This document shows, one piece after another, positions 32,970-40,637 of a stretch of 64,000 nt of DNA. Positions within the stretch are counted from its first letter, which is position 1, and the number at the start of each line of letters is the position of its first letter. The stretch comes from Candidatus Nanoarchaeia archaeon (lineage in GTDB: Archaea; Nanobdellota; Nanobdellia; CSSed11-243R1). The stretch covers positions 245,808 through 309,807 of the forward strand of contig JAQTNH010000001.1 of assembly GCA_028713895.1 (NCBI GenBank), given 5' to 3'. Made by a program: the position numbers and the translations under genes. The notes beneath the pieces were generated by a model that saw only the letters and a program-made list of their open reading frames with translations, was not told where the DNA came from and made no database searches.

Positions 32970-33845
32970 ATGAAAAGCGCATATATCGTATCGGCTTTTG
33001 CTTCCCTTCTTTTAATCGGGATAATCCTCGGATGCACGTCAAATAATGACGCTGAAGTTGTTCCTTACGATGAATGGGGCTCAGCAGGCGCAGGCGAGGT
33101 CATGGACACGCAGGGAGTTTATTATGACATATCTGACTTCAATTTGCCTTTCGCAGTTGTCAATGAGCCATACAATTTTTCTTTTTGCGACCCTTTCTAT
33201 ATCTATACGCCTGACTATTACAGCCCGGTCTGGTCCTCTTCAGACATATGCCAGCCCCAGAGCACGCCATCCGGAGGCAATCCACCTTATCATTTCCAGC
33301 TGGAGTCTGGCACAGGATTCCCGCCAATGGGAATGACGCTTCATCCGAACGGCCTTCTGGACGGGACACCTACAGCAGTTGGAACAAGCACATTCAATGT
33401 CTGCGCAGTTGATGAGTCAGGAAAAAGTGAATGCAGCAATACCTCGCTGAAAGTCATGGACATTTATGCAACAATAAATTCAGTCTCATGCGTGCGAACC
33501 ACTGATTATGATGACATTGTTACTGGTTATGAAATAACTGTAAAAGGCACTGCCAAAGCGGATTATAACATGTATCTCGGCTATTCAGATGAGATATTTG
33601 AAAACATGAACAGTGATGACGGCATTGGCTATTCGGATTATGAAGAAGGAACTGATTGCGGAAGCTGGAATGACGGCGGACTGGCTACATGCTGGAACGA
33701 TGTCGGAGACAACTCTGCGATATCATGGACTTTTGTTTTCAGGAGTTTCATACATCCAGGCGTTCATGATTTGACAGCCAAGGCGGCTGTCTATTCCGGC
33801 GGGCAGATTACAAAAACAGCTGAAATGCCATTTACCTGCGACTAG
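32970..33845 (+). CDS. Lipoprotein with He_PIG/Ig-like domain and shared C-terminal domain
   Basis: The start at 32970 (MKSAYIVSAFASLLLIGIIL, then lipobox ILGC) is preferred over an earlier non-canonical start (32925). Residues ~95-160 follow the putative-Ig pattern (PPYHFQLESG, GMTLHPNGLLDGTP, TFNVCAVDESG). The C-terminal ~120 residues (SVSCVRTTDYDDIVTGYEI, KGTAKADYNMYLGY, DCGSW) are homologous to the lipoprotein encoded on the opposite strand at 33940. It is exported and anchored by lipid. Function unknown. Confidence 0.72.
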   Translation: MKSAYIVSAFASLLLIGIILGCTSNNDAEVVPYDEWGSAGAGEVMDTQGVYYDISDFNLPFAVVNEPYNFSFCDPFYIYTPDYYSPVWSSSDICQPQSTPSGGNPPYHFQLESGTGFPPMGMTLHPNGLLDGTPTAVGTSTFNVCAVDESGKSECSNTSLKVMDIYATINSVSCVRTTDYDDIVTGYEITVKGTAKADYNMYLGYSDEIFENMNSDDGIGYSDYEEGTDCGSWNDGGLATCWNDVGDNSAISWTFVFRSFIHPGVHDLTAKAAVYSGGQITKTAEMPFTCD

Positions 33846-33905
33846 CAAATCTGAATGTTCTTCCTCAATGCAGCCCCGCTGATTCCAACAACCCTCCAGC
33901 GCCCT
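33842..33905 (-). pseudogene. Fragment duplicating the 3' end of the TFB-like gene
   Basis: The minus strand reads RVVGISGAALRKNIQIC then stop, matching ARVAGISEAALRKNLAGK at the end of the TFB-like gene (34521-35273). The DNA is also alike (for example GGAATCAGCG and TGAGGAAGAAC in both). No start or upstream coding is left. Its stop interlocks with the stop of the lipoprotein gene on the plus strand. Confidence 0.75.
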
Positions 33906-33939
33906 GTAGAGTTTGATTTCTGACTGTGCAGGTTCGTAG

Positions 33940-34497
33940 CTAACCGTTGCACACAGCGCTTTTGCTGTCCCCGGTTTTAGAATATATATCGCCATCCTCA
34001 TAGAGCTCTATGCTGTATGACCTGCTGCTGTCCCAATAGCTCTTCAAAGGCGATTGTTCTTCAGTGTCAATTGTCCAGTTTGTCATTTCTGGATCTGCCG
34101 CCTCGCGCCTGCATGTGCCTCCCACTGCTATTAGCGCTCCTGCATGATATGTCCAGTCCCCACAATCAATTTTGTCAGTGGACCAGACGAGAATGGGGAG
34201 TTCAAGCCGCGCCTCAACAGGCCCCTGTGCTGTTCCTCTTGCAATGACCCTGACAATGTCCTGTACAATATTGTATTCATTAATCCTGGTTGTCCAGTCG
34301 CATGTCAAAGAAAGTATTTTAGCATCAAATATTTCCGGCGCTGTGATGCTTACGTTTTCTTCAATCGGTGTTGTGACGCTGACATTCTCTTCAGTCGGTA
34401 TTACTCCTTCTGTTTCCTCAGCTGTTTCCGAACCAGTGCATCCAAGCACCAGTATGATTGCCAAAAATAATATTCCGGATAAAGCCACTTTGTTCAT
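33940..34497 (-). CDS. Lipoprotein sharing a domain with the neighbouring lipoprotein
   Basis: The start MNKVALSGILFLAIILVLGC (34497) gives a lipobox with Cys20; a TTG four codons upstream is the alternative. A Glu/Thr/Val-rich linker (residues ~22-55) leads into a ~120-aa domain (ILSLTCDWTTRINEYNIV, VIARGTAQGPVEARL, DCGDW) that aligns with the C-terminus of the plus-strand lipoprotein at 32970. The pair therefore arose by duplication. Each domain has several Cys. The role is unknown; extracellular binding is likely. Confidence 0.72.
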   Translation of the reverse strand: MNKVALSGILFLAIILVLGCTGSETAEETEGVIPTEENVSVTTPIEENVSITAPEIFDAKILSLTCDWTTRINEYNIVQDIVRVIARGTAQGPVEARLELPILVWSTDKIDCGDWTYHAGALIAVGGTCRREAADPEMTNWTIDTEEQSPLKSYWDSSRSYSIELYEDGDIYSKTGDSKSAVCNG

Positions 34498-34520
34498 ATC
34501 AATACTCAAAAGTTCAGGAT

Positions 34521-35273
34521 TTATTTAGCTTTCCCAGCAAGGTTCTTCCTCAGCGCAGCCTCGCTGATTCCCGCGACCCGAGCCAGCTCTTTTTTCTTAA
34601 TCTTCAATCCCAATTCCCCGCCAGCAATCCACACAGCAACAGCTGCCTTCAATAGAACATGCGCTATATTTACACCAACTGCAACAGAGATTGCTTTTGT
34701 AGCCAGCTCTCCGTTGTATCCCAAATCGCTTGAAATCCTGATTATGTAACTTTCAACGCCCGCTTCAATAATTTCATTGAGTGCCAGCTTCTCCCTCAGC
34801 AGCTTCAGGCTCTTCAGCACCCTTTTCTTGCTGCAGCCATATGTCTTTTCCAAATCCCTCAACATGACAGGGATTGACTCGCGCCTGCAGAGATGGTAAA
34901 TCAAGGCGCACAGTATCTCCAGCTTTGAATAGCTCATTGTCAGCTTCAGCTCCACAGCCTTCTTTGCCAGCACAAGAACCTCAGCTTCAATGTACTTTGG
35001 CAGGGAGAACTTCTTTATCTCAGCGTAGAACACAGACATTTTCTTCTCTGTCTTGTCTTTCAGGATTCCCCTTATCACAACTGCTATCTTTTTCTCCTTA
35101 GGATTGACCATAACACGTTCAATCTTGCCGTGCGTTGCCTCAATAACAGGAATGCTGTCCATGAGCACAAAACCGCAGTCCCTGCAGAAGAACTCGGAGC
35201 GCTTCTCATTGAAACCTACTTTAGCAGAGCCGCACTCCGTGCATTTCGAGGCGTCAATGTAGAAAACTTCCAT
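34521..35273 (-). CDS. Divergent transcription factor B-like protein
   Basis: The start is taken at MEVFYIDASKCTECG (35273); the longer frame to 35489 is not coding-like. Cys11, Cys14, Cys30 and Cys33 make a TFIIB zinc ribbon (CTECGSAKVG...FFCRDCGFVLMDS). The core of two cyclin-like repeats follows in weakly conserved form, with a helix-turn-helix-like end (KKKELARVAGISEAALRKN) as in the second TFB repeat. At ~250 aa it is shorter than ordinary TFB (~300), and the B-finger/linker looks unusual. It is probably an accessory TFB paralog that directs RNA polymerase to particular promoters. Confidence 0.72.
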   Translation of the reverse strand: MEVFYIDASKCTECGSAKVGFNEKRSEFFCRDCGFVLMDSIPVIEATHGKIERVMVNPKEKKIAVVIRGILKDKTEKKMSVFYAEIKKFSLPKYIEAEVLVLAKKAVELKLTMSYSKLEILCALIYHLCRRESIPVMLRDLEKTYGCSKKRVLKSLKLLREKLALNEIIEAGVESYIIRISSDLGYNGELATKAISVAVGVNIAHVLLKAAVAVWIAGGELGLKIKKKELARVAGISEAALRKNLAGKAK

Positions 35274-35331
35274 GGCCCTATAAAGACTAATTTGATTTAT
35301 AAAGGAAGCGTTTTCTTTATATACTACTATC

Positions 35332-35571
35332 ATGATTACTGGAAATACTGGACAACACCCTAAATTTGATAAAGCTAAACTGAACAATAGTATGTTTATG
35401 CTAAAACGAAATGAGATATCTGATGCAAGACTTAAATTTGTTGATTTGTGTGTTAAAGCAATTAAAAGAAATCCTAAAAAATATTTCAAGGCGCATAAAA
35501 AATTTATAGATGACTACTATAAGGATCTTAATGCGATTTACAGGATAGTTAGCAAAACGAAATGTTTATAA
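35332..35571 (+). CDS. Small basic hypothetical protein (weak call)
   Basis: The 79-aa frame has a Lys-rich helical composition (FVDLCVKAIKRNPKKYFKA). There is no clear ribosome binding site, but a TATA-like TTTATATACT lies about 20 nt upstream. Its first codons lie inside the TGTCCAGTA-type repeat, which appears twice elsewhere without this ORF. It could be a real short gene preceding the toxin-antitoxin locus or a chance frame. Confidence 0.35.
   Translation: MITGNTGQHPKFDKAKLNNSMFMLKRNEISDARLKFVDLCVKAIKRNPKKYFKAHKKFIDDYYKDLNAIYRIVSKTKCL
35335..35362 (-). repeat. TGTCCAGTA tandem motif, copy A (minus strand)
   Basis: The minus strand reads AGGGTGTTGTCCAGTATTTCC followed by AGTAAT, matching copies B (48551) and C (51454). 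The two internal TCCAGTA words are 10 bp apart. Confidence 0.7.
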
Positions 35572-35574
35572 CTA

Positions 35575-35613
35575 ACATTTTGTTATAAAACATTATAGAT
35601 TATAACAAAATGT
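35575..35613. promoter_or_regulatory. 13-bp inverted repeat operator of toxin-antitoxin locus
   Basis: ACATTTTGTTATA (35575-35587) and its exact reverse complement TATAACAAAATGT (35601-35613) are separated by 13 nt. They end 12 nt before the antitoxin ATG (35626). The position and symmetry fit autoregulation by the antitoxin or complex. Confidence 0.75.
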
Positions 35614-35625
35614 AAGGTGAAACTT

Positions 35626-35859
35626 ATGGTACAAGCAATTGTTAGTTTAGGCGAAAATGAAGCGAGGGTACTAAATATAATAAAAGGAAAATTCGGATTA
35701 AAGAATAAGTCCGAAGCGGTTAATCTGGTTATAGAAAAGTACGAAGAAAATTTTCTTGAGCCTGAGCTTAAACCAGAATATACAGAAAAACTGGCAAAAA
35801 TAGTCAAGGGCAAATACATTTCCAGGAACGAATTTGAAAGACGAGTGAAAGGTGTTTAA
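35626..35859 (+). CDS. Antitoxin, DUF2683-like
   Basis: From ATG 35626 (AAGGTGAAACTT before it) the product is 77 aa: MVQAIVSLGENEARVLNIIK, then FGLKNKSEAVNLVIEKYEE. The N-terminal half is a ribbon-helix-helix-like DNA-binding part. The C-terminal LAKIVKGKYISRNEFERR probably wraps the toxin. It should neutralise the RelE-like protein encoded immediately downstream and repress the locus through the inverted repeat at 35575-35613. A second copy of its C-terminal region survives at 49464. Confidence 0.78.
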   Translation: MVQAIVSLGENEARVLNIIKGKFGLKNKSEAVNLVIEKYEENFLEPELKPEYTEKLAKIVKGKYISRNEFERRVKGV

Positions 35860-36125
35860 CCACGTATACTGAACGTTATAGTGATGAATTTACGGACAAA
35901 ATGGCTAAACTTTACAAGAAGGATCATGTCAATTTTGAAAGAGTCGATAAGAAAATTAAAGAGATTATCAGCCATCCGGAATACTACAAGAATCTGTCTT
36001 ATGGCATGTCTGATTTCAAAAGAGTGCATGTAGGCCATTTTGTAATGACTTTTCGCATAGATTACAATGCTGAATTTGTTTGGTTCGATGATTTTGATCA
36101 TCATGACAATATATTCAAGAGATAA
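35852..36125 (+). pseudogene. RelE-family toxin, start region apparently frameshifted
   Basis: The frame ending at 36125 is RelE-like (SDEFTDKMAKLYKKDHVNF, ILSHPEYY-type helix, RVHVGHFVMTFRID, then FVWFDDFDHHDN). The N-terminal strand YTERYSDEF is intact but lies upstream of the first ATG in that frame (35901), and no ATG/GTG/TTG precedes it. A GTG at 35852, overlapping the antitoxin stop, opens MFNHVY then hits TGA at 35870. The same residues VYTERY continue in the other frame. This suggests a one-base frameshift near 35866-35870 or recoding. Confidence 0.65.
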
Positions 36126-36203
36126 AACATGACTAAACTTAGTTTTTATATTCATTCTTAATCATTGCGCTCTGTTTTTATAGTGAATCCTGCTTTCCAG
36201 ATA

Positions 36204-36638
36204 ATGCTGGGTTTTACGCATGCCTTGATTGGAATGGCCCTGTGCAAACTGCTCCACCTGTCCAATAATTTCTTGGAGATTGGGCTCGCAGCAGCATTTG
36301 CAGTGCTTCCTGACATAGACCATCCCAGCTCCCTTTTCGGCACCCTGCTCCATCCTGTCTCAGCAGCGCTCTACAGCAGAGTCGGGCACCGTGCATTCAC
36401 CCACTCAGCAGTCTTCATGGCAATAGTGCTGACTCCCATGCTCTTCACCCCGTACTTCCTGCTAGCATTCACAGCCATTGCCAGCCATCTGCTCAGCGAT
36501 GCAATAACATTCACAGGAATACCGCTGCTCTGGCCCTTCAACCGCAACTTCACAGTCCTCGGCGGAATAATCAAGACAGGCAGCTGGACAGAGTATGCGA
36601 TTTCAATAATTTGTCTGGGGGGGGTTTTAATATGCTAA
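36204..36638 (+). CDS. DUF457 / YdjM-like membrane metal-dependent hydrolase
   Basis: Starting at ATG 36204 (MLGFTHALIGMAL) the protein is ~144 aa with several membrane helices. The metal-ligand motifs of DUF457 are visible: early His (FTHALIG), LPDIDHPSS, HRAFTHSAV and HLLSDAITFTGIPLLWPF. The bacterial relative YdjM is a LexA-controlled inner-membrane protein. The substrate is unknown. Its end overlaps the start of the ATPase gene by 7 nt, so the two are coupled. Confidence 0.8.
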   Translation: MLGFTHALIGMALCKLLHLSNNFLEIGLAAAFAVLPDIDHPSSLFGTLLHPVSAALYSRVGHRAFTHSAVFMAIVLTPMLFTPYFLLAFTAIASHLLSDAITFTGIPLLWPFNRNFTVLGGIIKTGSWTEYAISIICLGGVLIC

Positions 36639-37432
36639 GAACAAACGAACTCGAAGAAATAAAAGAGCACCTGAAGCGCAAGAAATCAGCAATAATACTG
36701 GGGAGGCGGGGAGTCGGGAAGACCTGGCTTCTCCTGCACACAAAGGGGATTTACGTTGAATATCCAGGAATGAAGCTGATTCTCGCAGCAATAGTCCGGT
36801 CAAAAGACATCTACACAGAGCGCGACCCGCGATATCTTACAACAGCTGAGCTTCTTGATGCTGTCAGGCCAAAGCTGCATTCAGTTGTGCTGCTTTTGGA
36901 TGAATTTGATGATGCCAGGAAGCCGGTAATAAGGCTGATTGAAAAGCTGGCAAGCGAGGGAGCCACAATCATTGCTGCAGCTGAGCGAAAGCCCTGGTCC
37001 TCCTGCTTCCGCGAAACAATAGAGCTCAGGCCCTTTACCCGCGCAGAGGCAGCTTCTCTTGTCTGCGCAACAATAACCGAGACTGATCCCCTGGCTGTTG
37101 ACATTATTGTTACAAAGAGCCTTGGCTATCCAGGAAAGATAGTTGAGCTCTCAAAAGCATACAAGATTGCCCTGGAAAACCGCGATGTCAATCCAACAAA
37201 GCCGAACAGCATCCTGAAGTTCTTCCTTGAGCTGCGGCCGGAGTTCCCTGACAAGATTGACATCCTTCCGGTCTGGGCTCTTTTCGTCATAGGCTTTGGA
37301 GCTCTCGCAGTAAAGGTCTTCCTGTTCGACAAGGGCGACTGGCATGATGCGTATCTTTTCGCGGCAATCGGGTATGCTTCGCTGATTGTGTACAAGATGG
37401 TTAGCGAGGGGAGAAAAAGGAAGAGAGATTAA
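36632..37432 (+). CDS. Membrane-anchored archaeal P-loop ATPase
   Basis: Starting at MLRTNELEEIK (36632), Walker A GRRGVGKT is at residues 24-31 and Walker B VVLLLDEFDD near 88-97. A winged-helix-like segment follows (residues ~150-190, SLGYPGKIVELSKAYKI). The C-terminus has two transmembrane helices (WALFVIGFGALAVKVFLF and AYLFAAIGYASLIVYKM) and a basic tail. This is the archaeal-ATPase group related to Orc1/MalT-type STAND NTPases, whose roles are mostly unknown. It is coupled to the DUF457 gene and may form a membrane sensor or defence unit. Confidence 0.75.
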   Translation: MLRTNELEEIKEHLKRKKSAIILGRRGVGKTWLLLHTKGIYVEYPGMKLILAAIVRSKDIYTERDPRYLTTAELLDAVRPKLHSVVLLLDEFDDARKPVIRLIEKLASEGATIIAAAERKPWSSCFRETIELRPFTRAEAASLVCATITETDPLAVDIIVTKSLGYPGKIVELSKAYKIALENRDVNPTKPNSILKFFLELRPEFPDKIDILPVWALFVIGFGALAVKVFLFDKGDWHDAYLFAAIGYASLIVYKMVSEGRKRKRD

Positions 37433-37524
37433 GCTTTGTTTTATTTTGTTTCAATTCTAAAAATAAGTTATGTAAGTTGTTCAGTAAACTGGTAAAGAAT
37501 AAATTTATATGCACTACACTTTTT

Positions 37525-38181
37525 ATGATGTTTATGTCAGAGGATAATAAAGATTTGTTGTTAGAAATAAACAAAACATTGAAAACACTAGTTTCTCAGT
37601 TTTACTATCGTCCGCATATCTTTTTTAAGGAAAGTGAATTTCAGCATTATTTTTATTCTGTTTTTTACAAGAATCTTGGCGCTCAATTGTTTACAACAAA
37701 GGATGGAAAACAAGTTAATTTGGTTCACCCTGAATATGAAGGCGCAAGAAAGATTCCTGGAAAATGGCGACCCTGCTATGATATGGTGATACTGAATCCT
37801 AAATTTATAGAACGCAATTTATACGAACGTGTGACTAGCAAGGATATAAGCAAAATTAATGACATAGAAAAAGACGATCTTCTAGCAATATTTGAGTTAA
37901 AGTTCATTCCTAAAAATACAACTGCATTCGTAAAACAGTTAGAAAAAGATTATGTTTCTATTAGCAATGCCAGGGAGGGTCTGCATCGTTATATGGTTGT
38001 ATTCTCGCTTGTACAAGATGATAAGGATGTTCTAGAATTTTTGTCAAAGAAAGAATGGGATGAACGCGTGCATCTAGTTTACACCAAAGTTAGCTTTGAC
38101 AAGAAAAATAAAAAGAGGGTAGAAGTCTTAATCAAACCTGATAACTTTCTGAATCTTCCTTCCAAATGGTTGAAAAAATAA
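37525..38181 (+). CDS. PD-(D/E)xK-like nuclease (restriction endonuclease-like)
   Basis: A TATA-like AATTTATATG ends about 18-20 nt upstream of ATG 37525, so translation is probably leaderless (ATG 37525 or 37534). In the 218-aa product the nuclease signature is Asp86 (CYDMVIL) with Glu124-x-Lys126 (FELKF), spaced as in restriction-like folds. An upstream Glu in KESEFQ may be the helix 1 acid. The C-terminal half is basic. Base composition is AT-rich, unlike the housekeeping genes. It is a stand-alone putative defence or mobile-element nuclease. Confidence 0.62.
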   Translation: MMFMSEDNKDLLLEINKTLKTLVSQFYYRPHIFFKESEFQHYFYSVFYKNLGAQLFTTKDGKQVNLVHPEYEGARKIPGKWRPCYDMVILNPKFIERNLYERVTSKDISKINDIEKDDLLAIFELKFIPKNTTAFVKQLEKDYVSISNAREGLHRYMVVFSLVQDDKDVLEFLSKKEWDERVHLVYTKVSFDKKNKKRVEVLIKPDNFLNLPSKWLKK

Positions 38182-38198
38182 AGAAAAATAACAAGCGT

Positions 38199-38729
38199 TT
38201 AGTCCTTAAACTTCAGAATCACCAGCTTGCAGCTGTCCTCGCCGAATTCTGCATCGCCTGTCCAGAAGCTCCAGAATGCAGGCTTCAGGCTGACTGTTCC
38301 TGTGACCCCTGCTGTGCTGTTAAGGCTTGCTGAGACTGCATCGTCTGACAGGCTGATGTCTTCCATCCAGTAAGTGCCGTTGTTCAGGTTAAAGTAGCCG
38401 AATGTCTCGTAGTAGTCATTCTCTGCAATTACGCTGAGCACATGGTTGTAGACTTCTGTCCAGGTCGAGGCGCCCGAGTCAAATGCATCCTTGAAAACAG
38501 CTGTCCAGTCCTCTTCAGGAAGGCTCTTTCGCGTGTAGATATAGACGCTTGCTGACAAGTCCTCGCTTCCAATGCAGGCGCCATAACCTGCGAACTCTTT
38601 TTCGCTCATATTCTTCAGGCCTTCCTTGAAGTATGCCTTTTCCTCAGCAGTTGGCGGGTCAAGCCAGGCAAATGCTGTTCCCAAAGCAGCCACCACAACC
38701 AAAGCCAGTGCAAGATATTTCCAGTTCAT
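38199..38729 (-). CDS. Secreted protein, unknown
   Basis: The signal peptide MNWKYLALALVVVAALGTAFA is followed by ~155 soluble residues with two widely spaced Cys (GACIG and DSCKL) that could pair. A GGAGGTGA site precedes the ATG. The end of the mature part (SCKLVILKFKD) is beta-like. There are no repeats or anchor, so it is probably released or bound to the envelope by other proteins. No family recognised. Confidence 0.68.
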   Translation of the reverse strand: MNWKYLALALVVVAALGTAFAWLDPPTAEEKAYFKEGLKNMSEKEFAGYGACIGSEDLSASVYIYTRKSLPEEDWTAVFKDAFDSGASTWTEVYNHVLSVIAENDYYETFGYFNLNNGTYWMEDISLSDDAVSASLNSTAGVTGTVSLKPAFWSFWTGDAEFGEDSCKLVILKFKD

Positions 38730-38889
38730 GGGGATTCACCTCCGGAAAGAAGAGCGAGAATCGGTTTATTAAGGGAATTTTTGAGAAGTATGTCACAAAC
38801 TTCTATTTTTAAATCAAACTATAACTCACAATGTATAGTTCAAAAGCAATAAAACATTATATACGCTGAATGAATTTCAAATTCTAAAG

Positions 38890-39255
38890 GTGATTCCTAT
38901 CAGAACCAACACTTTAGATATAGATGGCGTGATTTCAAGACTTGCAAAATCTGAAGCTCCTGCGGGCTGCAGAACAAATCTCCAGACTCCATTCAGCGAG
39001 ATCATGGAGATAATAAAAAGAGTTAGCGACAAGACGCTTCCCGAGGAGTACGAAGAAACAATAACAAATATGGCCAATCAGCTAGACACTGTCCTTGTAG
39101 AGAACTCAATAGAACTGAAAAGGGCGGACATAACAGAAATTCTGCAGAGAAAGTTTCCATATAAAAAATACAAGGAAATACTTACAGACTCATTGAAGCA
39201 ACTTGCAAGAAATACAAAAAAGATGAAAGTATTGGAAAAGAAGTATGAGGAATAA
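38890..39255 (+). CDS. Hypothetical helical protein
   Basis: The 121-aa frame begins at GTG 38890. A TATA-like ATTATATACG lies ~30 nt upstream, consistent with a leaderless GTG start. The sequence is highly helical and charged from residue ~35 onward (SEIMEIIKRVSDKTLPEEYEE, then LKQLARNTKKMKVLEKKYEE), suggesting a coiled coil. It converges on the gamma-glutamylcyclotransferase-like gene. The start and reality of the gene are moderately supported. Confidence 0.5.
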   Translation: MIPIRTNTLDIDGVISRLAKSEAPAGCRTNLQTPFSEIMEIIKRVSDKTLPEEYEETITNMANQLDTVLVENSIELKRADITEILQRKFPYKKYKEILTDSLKQLARNTKKMKVLEKKYEE

Positions 39256-39273
39256 GGATAAAAAATATTTTTT

Positions 39274-39723
39274 TTAGTCTATTGTTTTCACATTTGAAAG
39301 TATTTTATGATACTCTACTGAAAGATAAAATTTGCCTTTTAGTAGATGTGCTAGATACTCTTTCCTGGGTTTTAAACCTTCTTTTGTCATCAGGATATTT
39401 GCAACATAAACAATACATTCTATTTCATTGTCATTTTTATCTTTAACTTTTAAATTAATTTTTTCGTAATGTTTGGGAACTCCTTCAAATTTATTCAGCT
39501 TTTCGATTGACTTTGAATCAGTTTCGTAAATAACTCCTTCTACATGATCTTTAAAAGATTTTATTATATTAGCATAACCAGCGCCGTTTAGAGTTTCATC
39601 GATCTTATTAAAAACCAACTTCCAACCACGCAAAATTCCAGAATAAACATTTGTGTAATAAATGTTTCTTATCCTCATTCTTGCTTCGTCCATATTTGAA
39701 CCATACGCAAAATAAAATACCAT
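39274..39723 (-). CDS. Gamma-glutamylcyclotransferase-like protein (GGCT/AIG2 fold)
   Basis: The fold signature FAYGSNMDEARM (residues 5-16) and the catalytic acid segment LNKFEGVPKHY (Glu79-80 region) mark the GGCT/AIG2 family. These enzymes release 5-oxoproline from gamma-glutamyl peptides or amines. The 149-aa length is typical. It is the last gene of the long minus-strand defence-like cluster, 21 nt downstream of the 297-aa protein, so it may have been recruited to act on a nucleotide- or lysine-linked gamma-glutamyl group, or may be unrelated. Confidence 0.78.
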   Translation of the reverse strand: MVFYFAYGSNMDEARMRIRNIYYTNVYSGILRGWKLVFNKIDETLNGAGYANIIKSFKDHVEGVIYETDSKSIEKLNKFEGVPKHYEKINLKVKDKNDNEIECIVYVANILMTKEGLKPRKEYLAHLLKGKFYLSVEYHKILSNVKTID

Positions 39724-39744
39724 ATGTTAAACCTATTATTAGTT

Positions 39745-40632
39745 TTAGATATAAAATAAAGCTTCTTTTATCATATCATCGTATTTGGGTTCTGAAAATT
39801 TGTGACTTACAGTATTAAAAATTAGATAGTCTTTTTTAGAGATTTCATTACAAAATTTATATAATTCTTCTCTTTCTTTAAGGGATAAGCTGTAGTCATC
39901 AAATACTCGTTTGAAAATAAAACTTAATTCTTCAGTAAAGATTTTCTGGTCTTTGTCTAATTCTACATAATATTTTTGATTGCCTGGTGTTTTAAATAAA
40001 CCTTTTATTTTCTTGGGTAGCACATTACAACGTCTTAACAAAGCACTAACAGGTGATTCACTACCAGATTTTCCGGGCTTGCCATATAAGTCATCTAGTT
40101 CTAATTTGGATATTAATTTCAATTTTTTAAGCATGTTAAATGATGCATCAATTATATCTTTCCATGCATCTGTAGTTAGTTTACTTCTTGCTAGATCCAT
40201 TGGTGACTCAATAGAAAATGATCTTGCAGCAACCATAGCCAAGATAACGATTTTCTCTTTTTCGGTTAACTCTTTTTCAGATTTTTCACCAAATTCATTA
40301 AAAAATTCTTCATCCAATCTATCTATAATTTTTGATTCACTAAGCAGGCCTAATATTTTTTCTTCTTCATATATACCTCTAGCTGTTAATGTATACTCAC
40401 TCCAAACATCTGTATTTCGTATTAATCCTCTCTGTGAAAGATCTTTAATAACTGTCTCAGGTATATGCATACTTTGTATTGCAGAATTTTTTAGAAATCT
40501 AAATCTAACGTTGGAGTTTATGCTTAAAAATGATGCGATAACTGTATCCTTTTTAAATTTTTTATTTAGTTTAAGTGTATTTACAAGATTGCTATACAAC
40601 TTTTTTAAAAGAGATTCTGCATCTGGGTACAT
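39745..40632 (-). CDS. Winged-helix-like protein of the HerA-NurA-SMC cluster
   Basis: This is a ~295-aa soluble protein. It starts at ATG 40632, a few nt after the SMC stop, or at TTG 40641 overlapping it; either way it is tightly coupled. Residues ~62-95 (VIKDLSQRGLIRNTDVWSEY, then LTARGIYEEE) read as a winged helix. The rest is helical with a basic middle (ALLRRCNVLPKKIKG). By position it could be the kleisin-like or DNA-binding partner of the SMC-like ATPase. No sequence family is recognised. Confidence 0.65.
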   Translation of the reverse strand: MYPDAESLLKKLYSNLVNTLKLNKKFKKDTVIASFLSINSNVRFRFLKNSAIQSMHIPETVIKDLSQRGLIRNTDVWSEYTLTARGIYEEEKILGLLSESKIIDRLDEEFFNEFGEKSEKELTEKEKIVILAMVAARSFSIESPMDLARSKLTTDAWKDIIDASFNMLKKLKLISKLELDDLYGKPGKSGSESPVSALLRRCNVLPKKIKGLFKTPGNQKYYVELDKDQKIFTEELSFIFKRVFDDYSLSLKEREELYKFCNEISKKDYLIFNTVSHKFSEPKYDDMIKEALFYI

Positions 40633-40637
40633 CTTAA

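Noticed and set aside
33723-34001. Minus-strand 92-codon frame across the lipoprotein end
   Set aside because: It overlaps two better-supported genes antisense and in another frame; only its TFB-like tail, in a different frame, is meaningful.
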